Assembly: GCA_905116865.2 (NCBI GenBank)
Contig: CAJHNH020001592.1
Coordinates: 93,846-157,845, forward strand
Origin: Candidula unifasciata
Lineage: Eukaryota > Mollusca > Gastropoda > Stylommatophora > Geomitridae
DNA length: 64,000 nucleotides
Direction of reading: 5' to 3'
Positions 40,527-52,100 of this stretch are shown piece after piece. Under the pieces are notes generated by a model, which was not told where the DNA came from, did no database searches, and saw nothing but the letters and a program-made list of their open reading frames with translations. Numbering within the stretch: position 1 is the first letter of the stretch; the number at the start of each line of letters is the position of its first letter. Position numbers and translations under genes: made by a program.

Positions 40527-41185
40527 TGTAATGGGGGATATTTTCACCCATATTAGGAAGGTTGGGGGGAAGGCCCAAAGCTGACCTAAAACACCGAGAT
40601 ATTCCAGATACTCGGATTAAACAAGAATCTTGAGATGGGTGATGACCACTAGTTATCACGGGTACCACGATGATGCGACCAAAGGTCGCCACGTGAAAGT
40701 AAAGGACCACCACGTGTTGCCACGTGAAACTAACCCATGGTATAAGTCAGACTTGATTCTGACCAAGTTTAGTTTGTGTCGACCTGTTGGAGCGAGAGGA
40801 TGTGCGACTGAGTGTAAGAATGTCAACGGGAGAGTGATTGTTGAGAAAGGAGACCCTGTCGACAAAGTGTGAAGCCAAGATCGACCATGCCAGTCTGTGT
40901 AATGGCCAGAACCTCAACTTGATTCATGGGAGCCGACTTTGGTCAGTGAATGCACGAAGAACCTGCTCATTGAAGGCTGCGTGTATTGGTGTGCAAGAGC
41001 TGTTATTAGGACAACAACTGGACGTGGCTTGTAAGTGTCAATATGCCAATAAACTTATGTCTCGTACGCTTACATAGGTGTCGGCTTGTACCAGTTATGT
41101 AACGTAGAGCATGTGAGAAGAACATTCACAACACGCGCATGAACACCACCTAGACAACGAGAGAATATAAACACCACTTATTACA
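40527..41185 (+). mobile_element. solo LTR with 5-bp target duplication
   Basis: The 659-bp unit starts TGTAAT and ends ATTACA, perfect inverted ends of the TG...CA type, and is flanked on both sides by ctacc (40522-40526 and 41186-41190). An aataaact at about 41047 fits a polyadenylation signal and suggests + orientation. No internal coding region is next to it, so it is a solo LTR left by recombination. The superfamily cannot be told from the LTR alone; 5-bp duplications are common to Ty3 and related groups. Confidence 0.8.
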
Positions 41186-41190
41186 CTACC

Positions 41191-42287
41191 TTCCCTCAAT
41201 ATGTGAAAGAAGTCATTCTGTGTGTGTTGCAGATGGGTTAACTTCATCCAAACATTCATAGCTATAAAAAATTAAAATCTAAAATGACACTGTTGTGCTG
41301 TAAAAAATGTTCAAACAAACAGGAATGTGTAATTGATATAAATGTACGATAAAATATCACAAAGCTGCTTTAATTAACATAAACATTTCTGGACAAAAAG
41401 CAGACATGGTTGTCCATTCTGAAGTCTGCCAGCGCTGGTCCAAGATCTCACATGCCAAAGTTAAGAAATATCTTAGTATGAGCTGCAGATTTGACAGACA
41501 CAAACGACACAGCATGCTCGCTTATGCACAAAGCTATGTGTTTTTTTTCTTTTTAAATAAATGCACAATAATTAATTTTTTTTAAATTTAATTTGATTTA
41601 TAAACTTTTGCATTCTGCATAAACTGTGATCATACAGTTTTTTAAAGAGCTATAGGTGAAATTGTTTGGCCATTTGAGAAGAATGCCCTGGTAGCAACTG
41701 CCACAGACAACCATTAAAGAAATACAGAGCAATGGGAAGACCACACAGAATAAGGAATGACGGCATCAAGATCAGCCATTGAGAAATGAAAACCAAATTA
41801 CACAACCTTAGATCTCTTCAAACATTTCGATGAAATAACTAGAGAAAGTAAAGAAGAAGACATTCAATGAACTTCATAATTTTTTATAAGTGCATCAGTT
41901 TCCTCTCACTATCGTCATTGCTATAATTTCATGGGTATATTTGTATTTCAGCACAGAATGAATAAATGTTATTTGTTCTGTACATTCACTTCTTTTCTGA
42001 TCTAGAATGAAGCTCCTTCAAGTCTACTTAATAAGATGACACCCAGAAATTTTGTAATCCTCTGAAAAATAAAGTTTGTTTGTTCCGCTTGTTTGATTCC
42101 TAATTTATGTTTTTAACCAAAAAAAAAACAACACAAAAAAACAAATATCTGTAGCTGAGAAAAAACACTTATGTATCTGTTTGCCTAAAGACAGTTTTGA
42201 CTTACTGTTTGTCACTTCCGGGCTTCTACCTAAAGGTCTTACATACCTGTTGACAGCTTTGCCAATCCAGATAGGTACCTTAGAATG
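41191..42287. other. no gene recognised
   Basis: 1.1 kb of AT-rich DNA; no LINE block, satellite or exon-like frame seen. Confidence 0.5.
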
Positions 42288-42617
42288 TTGAATTAAGAAT
42301 CAATTTCACAGAACTCTGGGCATGCCCATAAACGTTCCGCCCCCATTTTCAGCATCAAGCTCACAGTTTCAATTCTGAGTGTAGCAGCCTGACTGTAGAT
42401 CTGTTTCATCTTCCACTGACTGTTGAGCATCGGCCTGATCCCCGGGCAACTCTTTACAGGACCATTCTCTTCAGACCGTAATGATGTATCTGTGCCTCCT
42501 CACTGTCACTCGTTTCCAAAGGGCCCTTACAAAATCTAGCTTGTCATGCATCAAATCACCACCAAATGGCCCAGAACCAGCCAGTCTATCTGCTTCTTCA
42601 TTTCCAAACATCCCCGT
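42288..42617 (-). mobile_element. LINE family B RNase H tail
   Basis: On the - strand it shows the GNEEADRLAGSGPFGG-like, ELD/DKLDFV, and WKRV series and the terminal GTERL-like block. It ends abruptly at the SINE-like repeat beginning at 42618. Broken frames. Confidence 0.7.
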
Positions 42618-42893
42618 GTGGGTTCCAGGGCCCCATCGTGGGGAAAACAAGAATATACCCTCTGTCTACCCAAAAGCATGTCGTAAGAGTCGACTATTTG
42701 GGGAGCTTCCTTTGAAGTCAGAGTGCATCTGCCTGAGAGGCAAGGAACCAACAGTCTGCATTAAAGTAAATTAGATCTGTAAAACTGATGCAACGCAACA
42801 CTCAGGTTCTGGAGCAGGACTGCAGTTCAGAAATGGACGAACAACCAGAACTTTCCACCAGAGTGTACAGCTGGTGAACGCGAAGAAGAAGAT
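42618..42893 (+). repeat. SINE-like repeat with (GAA)n tail, copy 3
   Basis: Starts ttccagggccccatcgtggg, includes catgtcgtaagagtcgac and cgaacaaccagaactttcc, and ends gcgaagaagaagattt. It is the + strand counterpart of 1388-1633. Confidence 0.7.
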
Positions 42894-43504
42894 TTTAAAA
42901 CACACCAGCATGATTCTGAGAATATACAGAGCACCGAACATGTATTGCAGACACGCTCTCTACATGCAGACGGAGTTCCCCGACCTGGCCAGCAGGCAGT
43001 CAGGTATAAACCCCGCTGTATGGGTCAATGGAGAACATGCATCAAACCACAACCTTCAAAGAGACCTGTGGCCTTCTCATCTGACAACCAGTGACAGGGA
43101 GAATGAAGAGAAGAAAAAACAAACAAAAAACACAAGAAGACACACTTGTGACTAAAACAGACACATCTTAGATGACACACCCAGAGAGCAAATTGCCAAT
43201 ATCCTGTTCAACCCCCTGAAAAAGAATACCCATAATGGCTGCACCAAGTATAACCCAGTTGTATCCTGCTCTTCTGAACAATTAAGTGAGGATACAGGTA
43301 TTTTTAAAGAAATGATGTGCCTGCTTCACAATAAAGGTTGGCTACAGTATACCACTTGTCTTCAAAACATTAAGTGTTGAGGCCCAAAGCTCTCCCACAG
43401 TGTGACTCTTGTACCACTGGGAAAACCACAAGAACAACATTAAAAAAAAAATTAACAGCAGGAAACGAACCCTATTATTCAAGCATCATCAAACTGTTAA
43501 ACTG
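42894..43504. other. no gene recognised
   Basis: A 93-codon + frame overlaps the repeat end (42874-43155) but has no domain; the remainder is AT-rich. Confidence 0.4.
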
Positions 43505-43685
43505 CATTCACAATCAGGAGATGTGACCGACACTTGAGACTGAGGGGAAAAGCGAGACGGATATACAATCAGACAGTTACTGGTACCATCAGAAACAGAA
43601 CTATTCACTTGCTGCTGAAGACGTGGATGGAGTGCTTATGGGGGTGTCCCAAATGCTATGATCAGATTCTTCAACACTGAACTAA
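43505..43685 (+). mobile_element. LINE family B extreme 3' end
   Basis: This corresponds to the last 170 bp of the copy at 21690-21845: the ggtaccatcagaa region, ttcacttgctgctgaag, and ggagtgcttatgggggtgtcc. It ends at about 43680. Confidence 0.65.
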
Positions 43686-44529
43686 TCATTAGGCCATGGA
43701 ACTGCAACCAATATTTAAAGTAAAGTAAATTCTGATGTGTATATACATACATACATACATTAAGTGAGATTACAATCTGACATCTAGGTCTGTGAACTGA
43801 ATAAGCACATCAGAGTAAATAACATTTCCTTTGTGTAACCATAACAACAAACATTACAGTCAGATGAGTTGTCAATTTAATAAAAAAAAAATGTATACAC
43901 TATACAGATCCACAAACTTGATAAAAATATTTACAAAGATTTAGCAAAAAAAAAACTTTATACCTTGCCACTGATGAGCAATATATAATGAAACATTACT
44001 CAGACTGCTTCAGAAGTATACAATCAGTAACAAATACTTGTCATTTTATGTGCTAAGTATAATTTTCCTAGGCACCTTTAAAAGTCACGTGACCCAAGAA
44101 CTACACTGATCATTTTTAAAATTTCCCCCAGACTATTGTCTCCAAAGAAAAGTGCACTAACAAATATAACGCCAGTGATGAAGGTAGATAACGAAAAGCT
44201 GTTTAAATAGATAATCTAAATAAATAATCAATGTTAAATGAACAGTCAAACTATAACGTTAAACATTTCCCATTTTTATAATTAGGTTCTTAGACCAGAG
44301 TTAAAATGTGATTTCTATTCTACAGTCCCATGCCACAGGAAGTCCAATAAAGAAGGTAGGAAACAAAAAGTTATGAGGTTAAAATGTTTTAATAAATAAT
44401 CGATGTCAAATAAACAGTCAAACAATAACATTAAAATTTTTCATGTTATAATTAAGCTCCAGCACCAGAGTCAAAACGTGACTTCTCCGCTTTAGTGCTA
44501 TAATGTTGTGTGTCACTGTGTCCCCAAGT
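43686..44529. other. no gene recognised, AT-rich
   Basis: Two similar AT-rich stretches (44195-44310 and 44375-44500) share the order aataatc-atgt-aaat-aacagtcaaac-ataac and look like a diverged tandem duplication. A short (catacata) run is at 43743-43760. Confidence 0.45.
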
Positions 44530-44985
44530 TATTGCTGACTGAGTTGAGTTAAGAAATGACATCACAGCACTCAGGGCATTTCCATATGTGCTCCATCCCC
44601 ATTCTCAGCAGCCAGCGCAGAGTTCCCATACTAATGGTGCCAGTCGAAGACTGGTTGTATGTCCGTCTTGCCTTTCCTCTGAGCGTAGTATGCCGGTCGA
44701 ACCCTCTGGTCACACCCAAGTGCATAATTCTCTCCAGTCCAGAATAATCTAGTTTCTTTTCTGACTTCATTACTTGTTCCCAAAGGGCTCTGACCACATC
44801 TGTTGTGCATCAATTCACCACCCAGCGGTACAGACTCAGCCAATCTGTCTGCCTGTTCATTCCCCGCCGGAATCCAAAAGATCCAAAGTATGCTCATTAC
44901 TGGTGACCTTGATAGTGAAGCTTGCCACTCTGCTTGAAGCAATCCTTCTTCACCTTTAACGGCAGTAATTGCTGACTGTTTGATC
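44530..44985 (-). mobile_element. LINE family B RNase H fragment
   Basis: Frame 44942-44631 reads LQAEWQASLSRSPVMSILWI, then AGNEQADRLAESVPLGGELM. Frame 44797-44549 reads VRALWEQVMKSEKKLDYSGL, then GVTRGFDRHTTLRG and GTISMGTLRWLLRMGMEHIW with the CPECCDV end. One of the better-kept 3' halves of this family, with one frame change. Confidence 0.8.
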
Positions 44986-46047
44986 AGATCTTTCTATTTC
45001 TGACGATAAAGACTGGGAAAGGGGCTGGGCACCTCCAAATGTAATGGCTGCAGTTGATTTTTGCATCAACTGCCACCTTTGGGGATATATGGTAAGGCCT
45101 CAATCTTTTAGACAGTGTAATTCTTGTATCAATAAAACAAAGAAATGATCTTAACTCTTTTGCCCTCGCCCCAATGACACACACAATTTGGTCATTACTA
45201 TATTAGAATCTTAAAAAAATTAAAACATTTTTCAATGAGGTCACTAATAAGATCATAAAAAATTACTTATCACCATTTAAAAATTACTTTTTGAAAAATA
45301 TACAGATATATGAAAGCAGCAAACAATAAACACAAACAGAGAGAAGCATTAAATGGAATACATACACTGGGGACTAAAACACACATGTATCAAGTAACTC
45401 ATACTGTGACCCTGTGACCTCTATCAATAAGGCTTAAAAAAATCTGATGTAAACTTGGCTTTAAAAAAGCCATTGTGCTCAAAGGTTGCCCCCATCCCCC
45501 TCTACTATTAGTTAATATATTAATATCTTGAACTCCTAAATGTTTATGAAGGTGCTACCTCGACCAACAGAATTAACTGCGTCTCGTAAACAGGTCACGA
45601 GAAAAACTTCAGAAAATCAACACTTCCAGCAAACTGGATCCAACCGGAAATGTTGGTTTTCAGGACAAAAGGATTAAAATATGTCTGCCTTTTTAGAAAA
45701 CATGAATAAAAGGAAATAACACATCAAGACTGTATTGTTCCCTGACCCTATGATTATTATACAATAATAATTACTTTATTTATCAAAGTCTACAAGTGAG
45801 AACAGTGATCCCAATCTCCATGACAAGCCAGCAATCAGTTCAACTTTGAGCCTGAAAACTATTTTTTTTTTTTTCACAATGCTGATATGTATACGGATTT
45901 CAGACACAAACAAAAAACTAGACACAATCATTAGCTTTCAACTGGCACTTCAGTTCACATTAGATAGCTTTCATTTGGCACTTCAGCTCACATAAGACTT
46001 TAGCTCAGTTCTGAGAGAAAATTTAGATTAAATGGTGTATTTAGAAA
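44986..46047 (-). other. likely 3' UTR and downstream sequence of the membrane protein gene
   Basis: On the - strand, the stretch after the stop at 46048 has no exon-like frame. An AATAAA on the - strand at 45775-45780 (tttatt on +), about 270 bases after the stop, is a possible polyadenylation signal. The farther part may be intergenic. Confidence 0.35.
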
Positions 46048-46172
46048 TCAAATATGTACTTCTGGTTGTCCACTTTCAGTGCTGTATTCAGGATTATTTA
46101 TTTCAAAATCTGCCTGCCCCCTCTTAGGATTTGTGAAATACTTGTAGGCCCAAGGGACATGTCGCAGGTAGC
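46048..46172 (-). CDS. membrane protein gene, terminal exon (cytoplasmic tail)
   Basis: The acceptor is atatttcacag; the stop is TGA at 46048-46050. It completes the split Gly codon of the previous exon. Reads YLRHVPWAYKYFTNPKRGQA, then DFEINNPEYSTESGQPEVHI. The NPEY is the clearest functional motif. Confidence 0.8.
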
Positions 46173-49100
46173 CTGTGAAATATAAAACAAACCCACTGAA
46201 TTAGCAAACAGCAAAGAAGTCATTACCTGTGAAGAAATATATCAAAACCAAATTACATTGCAACAAGCACAGATTACTGCTATTAGTGCACACATTTTGA
46301 GACACCATGTTCACACATGAAACCACAGTTTAAACAAAACAAAAGCAGAAAGAACTTCCCTAAATGAATGTGACCCACTGTTTAAAAAAAAAAACAATTT
46401 ATTCTGTGTCAGTGAGTATGTTCTTGAATCCTTTATGTTTACCCAGACAACTGTTTGAATGCTGTGTGATACGTTATATGTGATGTGTGTGTGTGCTATG
46501 CTTGGCAACTGTCACATATTAAATATGTGTGACATCTGAAAAGTGGCAAAAATGACTTTATGTACAAATAAGATGGAATATCCAAGCAGCGAGGGAACAA
46601 AAAAATCAGCTATGAACAGGGTCAAGTCAGCTAGGGCTTCTGCTAGTTCAGTGACCATGGAAGGGTGTTACGGCAGACACAAGTTAATAAACAACCCTGG
46701 GTTAGCTGTCAGCTGTGCGGAGCAGAATTAAGCAAAGGTCAAAGAGATGATAGCTAGGAATGACAAGTATGAATTTAGGAAATTGTTATGTAACATTAAA
46801 TGACAACAAGGAAGTTACTCACGTAATGAACTAAATTTAGTAAAGTTAAACAATTAGCATTGCAGTTGGTTGTGTATCCTTTACAGGACGTTGCAGAACC
46901 AACCCCAACAGCCCCTGGCTGTTGTGTGGTTTTTCTAGGCAAATTTATGTCCAGTAGTTTGCCATTGCTTTCTGGACGGTCGACTTTCTTGATACCTCTG
47001 TCGAAACCAACACAAGGAGCATGGCCCGCCTCTGGATCAAACCCAGCATCCCGGCATTACGAAGCGTTCGCATCGACTTAGCCACAGAGCCGACTTAACC
47101 TTGCAGAGCAAATCAAAATTTAAAAAAAAAGTTCCTTGCGGGGGTTCTAAAGCCCCATTGTGGAGAAAAATAACAACAAATCCGCTGCCTCTCTAACAGG
47201 CTCACCAAAAGAGTCAAAAAGAGTGCTCCTGTCTGACAGGCTAGTGACCCACAGTATCGACTAAATAAGTCCAGATGCAGAAGAAGCAGCAGAACTGAAG
47301 TTTACAGCTCGTCAGCATGAAGAAGGAGAAGAGGAAATTAAACACAAAAACACACACAAAAGAAAACTGAGTTAAGAACTTTACCGAGGTAAATTCAAAT
47401 ACCAGTCTATAGATCACGATGCTGTTGTTGTACTGTTGTACTTCAAACAGAGCTCACAGTCTAGTCTCCCATTCCGTTCTGTCCTGTACAATCCTTCTGA
47501 TATATCTTGGATGGAATCCAGAACAGCACCTTGGGCTTCTCTAATCAACGTTAATCTTTTGGACATCCTCATTTCCTCAATCCACTTGTTTCCCATTTCA
47601 CTGCCTGCTCGGTGATTCTCTGTTCGCTTCCCGCATGATTAACCCAATATATTGCAATCATCTTTCTTTCTTAACAATGTTGATAGAAGTGGCTACCCAA
47701 ACATTTCTCTTATTTCTTCTTCACCGTTCTAGAATTCATACCATTTATTGTTCATCACTTTCCTTAGCCATCTGCTTTCAAATACATTCAACTTCTCATA
47801 TATTAAATATGTCAGAAAAATTATTGAGGAAGCACTTTAAAGTTAATGCACCTCCTGAGAGGTGTCGTTTGTTTACTATCTCAGCATGTCTGACTTGGTG
47901 CCTCAATTGTCAAAACAAGATCCACATGTAGATACACACAGCAATGTGGTTGACGATTATTTGGACGCTATGTGATCCAGGCAGAAACTGACTATTTATA
48001 GAACAATGGAATATCCAGCTTTTTTGTTAACCAGCCTACCCTTCTACCACATTAGGCGGATATTGCAGTCTACTGTATATATATGTATAAACAACTATGT
48101 GCAGACATACACACACACACATTTCACCTTTTTTAATTCCCCATTTTAAAATAAAAACTGATGCGATAGTGAGCAAAATGGCTAGACACACTGGGATGCC
48201 TATGGCCAAACCATACCGCAATCTGGTCTCATCATTGCTTCGACCACGGATTGCTGAGAAAGAAATTAATAACAGAACTGAACATTATTACAAAAAAAAA
48301 AAAAAAAAACCACACAGATGTCGTGACATGTGTTTTGTGCAAAAAAAAAAAAAATACTGCACCAAAATATTATTCTATGTTGTATGATGAACTAACAATG
48401 CAACTGTACTAAAGACACGTCTTAGAGACGAAAGCTGTTGGTCAATTGTACTTAGGACACGTCTTGGAGACGAAAGCTGTTGGTCAATTGTACTTAGGAC
48501 ACATCTTGGAGATGAAAGCTGTTGGTCAGTTGTACTTAGGATGTCTTGGAAACGAAAGCTGTTGGTCAATTGTACTTAGGACGTCTTGGAGATGAAAGCT
48601 GTTGGTCAGTTGTACTTCGGACACGTCTTGGAGACGAAAGCTGTTGGTCAATTGTACTTAGGACACGTCTTGGAGACGAAAGCTGTTGGTCAATTGTACT
48701 TCGGACACGTCTTGGAGATGAAAGCTGTTGGTCAGTTGTACTTCGGACACGTCTTGGAGACGAAAGCTGTTGGTCAATTGTACTTAGGACACGTCTTGGA
48801 GATGAAAGCTGTTGGTCAGTTGTACTTCGGACACGTCTTGGAGACGAAAGCTGTTGGTCAATTGTACTTAGGACATGTCTTGGAACTGAAAGCTGTTGGT
48901 CAATTGTACTTAGGATACGTCTTATAGACAAAAGCTTGGTCAATTGTACTTAGGACACGTCTTATAGACAAAAGCTGTTGGTCAATTTTACTTAGGACAC
49001 GTCTTATAGACAAAAGCTATTGGTCAATTGTACTTAGGACAAGTCTTAGAGACGAAAAGTGTTGGTGGATTGCTCCTTTTACAAGAAATATAGCTCATTT

Positions 49101-52100
49101 TGTTCTAACATGCATTTATTGTGACCAGTTCCATACTGTTTCCAACTCCAACAACTGCAGCTGAAAATGTTCAAGAATGTGATAAGTACCACACTGTTAT
49201 AATGGTGAATATCTTAAATAAATAACTTATGGCTGTTAGTTTGATTTAGATTTCAATGGCACTGTTCACTGTGCAAGGGTTTCAGTAAAAAACACTGATT
49301 CTCTATAACAAGATTCATTATCTTTTTGCTCTGCATGTGACATCAGCCATTCTAAATATATAATCGCATCTGGGTCACAAACAGGATTTTTAATGCAGCT
49401 CCACTAGGCCTTATCCGCAACCAAGCTGGGAGTAGTTAGGGCAGTACTGCAGTATGTGCTCAGGCGTCTCTCTTTCTGCTCCACAATCACAGGCAGCAGA
49501 GTCTTGTCTGCACAGGTGTGCTATAAGACCACAGTATCCTGTGGTCTGCTCTTTCCTGTTGAGTTTATGCTGTCAGTCTGTGGTCTGTAGTCTCCATTCT
49601 GCCTTCTCCGCACCCATTTGAAATATTGTTTTAGGGTTGTTTTGGTTTCCCTGTAACTCTGTGATGCATAAGGTTGTGGAAGATTACTCCCAGTTTTTGT
49701 CAACTCGTCTGCTCTATCATTTTCTTGAATACCACAATGGGCTGGTATCTACTGTTTCCTTGGAAAGCTAGCCAATGCTGGTCTTATCTGCAATTAGTTT
49801 GTCTTGTTTTGTGCAGAATAAAGGTCCATCTTAAATTTTTTAGCAGCCCTAAAACAATGTCCATTCAAGAAAAAATTATTATTGTAATATAAATTTTGAA
49901 GTTGTTAATAACAGGGCTAGTAAGTTACAAATAAAAGGAAAATTAAAAAAAAAAGACATAATGATTAATGTGCATGCACCCCCTGAAGAAGATTTCTATG
50001 ATCTCCTTGAGAATATCATAGTAGAAACTTAAAGGGACACACTGATTGTCTTAGGAGATTTCAATGCAAAAAGAGGAATAGACAAGCCCTATAAAAATGT
50101 AGCAAGCATAGAAAGCTTACACACAAATTCAAACAATAATGGGAGGAGATTAATCAACCTCACAGTAGCCAAAGGACAACATGTAAGCAGTACAAAATTT
50201 CAATGAAAAGGCAATCATGTGACAAGATAACATATAATCAAATAGACCACATTTTAATAAATAACAGAAATGCATAAAACATTCAAGTTAAAAACTACAG
50301 AGGAGCTGAGTGCCATAGTGACCACTACCTGGTTGGTGCAAAATAAAAAATATAGCTTAAGAGATCCTTCTACACCAAGTTGCAAAGATCAAACCCAGAA
50401 TATATTAGAGAAAAATTACACAAAATGTCCTTAAAAAAGAAAAGTGCAGATGAATTAAAACGTGAAACTGAAATTAAAAAAAAATCTGTTAGGGGAAAGA
50501 CATTGACAAAACGTGGATGAATATTAGGCATATGATTCAAACCAATGCAGAAGAATGTCTTGTTGCGTCCACCATCAACAGAAAAACAAATGGTTCAACA
50601 AAAAATGTGAAGAAACAGTCAGTAAGAAAAAAAAACACATGCCTAGTAGATGTGGCTAAAGGATACTGGTAACACATGAAATAAAGAAAAATACAGAACA
50701 GAATGTAAACCTGCTATAAAAGTAGTTAGGCAGCAAAAGCGAGAATACATGAACAATATTGTCATGGATATGGAAGCTAACCATCAGAACAACGATTCCA
50801 GAAAGACTTTCATAGAACTAAAGGCTATAAAGTGACAGCAACAACACAAAATTTATAGTTTAAAACATCACAATGGGAACATGATAAATAATAATAAGGA
50901 AAAATGTAACAGATGGAAGGAATACTTTGCTGAATTGTTAAAACTCCACTAAATACTTATCCACAGGAAGAGATACTTACATGTGAACCAAATATTGAAC
51001 AGCCTGATTTTAAAGAAGTATTGAACGTCATAAAACGGCTTAAAAACAAAGCAAGTGGTGTTGATGGATTTGTTGCTGAACTTATAAAAGAACTTGGTCA
51101 TGCTTTACATTTATAAATATATGAATTAATAAAACTAGTTTGGAAGACGGAGAAATTAACCCATGAATGGCAAAAGCCGCTATTAATACCCATTCTAAAG
51201 AAAGGAGACAAGTATAAATGTGGAAAATCAAACAGGAATATGACTAGTATCTACAAGCTATTAGAAATATAGGCAGTACAACTAAACAGGCTGAAACCAT
51301 ATATCGAAGACATATTGGGAGATTACCAAGCAGGTTTCCGAAAGGACAGATCAATAATAGATGAGATATTCATTTTATGGCAAATAGCGAAGCAACATTT
51401 GGAATTTAGAAGACTTTGTAAAACATAATGTTTTTGTGGATTTTTTAAAGACATATAATAGTGCATGGAATGCTAAGAAGGACTCTGGAATACCAAAGAA
51501 GTTAACTGCCATGACCAAACTTTGTATGGAAGACACTTTTAATGAAGTAATATATATAGGCAGAAAGTCAGACCCTTTTCAGATTACATCTGGTTTAAAG
51601 CAGGGTGATGTTCTATCCCCACTTCTTTTCAACTTGGCCCTGGAGATAATTATAAGGAAATTGAAACAAGAGAGTGTACTATAGGAGAAACTACAAGAAT
51701 ACTTGGTTATGCAGATGACATTGATATCGTTGAAGGAAATGAACTGGATGCAAACACCTGGAATAAAGAGTGAGAAGCAACAACAAAATTCATGAGCTGT
51801 TTAAATCACCATTGATCACTAGCATCATGAGAGCTAATATACTGAAATTTCAGGATCATATTGTCACAAAAGAATTTCAGGATCATATTGTCACAAAAGA
51901 ATTTCAGGATCATATTGTCACAAAAGAATTTCAGGATCATATTGTCACAAAAGAATTTCAGACAGAGAGGTTAAAAACTTACACAAGGGAACTGAATAGT
52001 CGTAGACCATGAGGCAGACCAAGAAGATGATGGAGAGATTGTATCCAAACAGATCTAACACACTTAGTGTCACCAGCTGGAAAGAGAAGGCTAAAGAGAG

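Noticed and set aside
48546..48953. 135-codon + and 125-codon - frames of 14-residue repeats
   Set aside because: Frames are produced by the 42-bp minisatellite; no support for translation.
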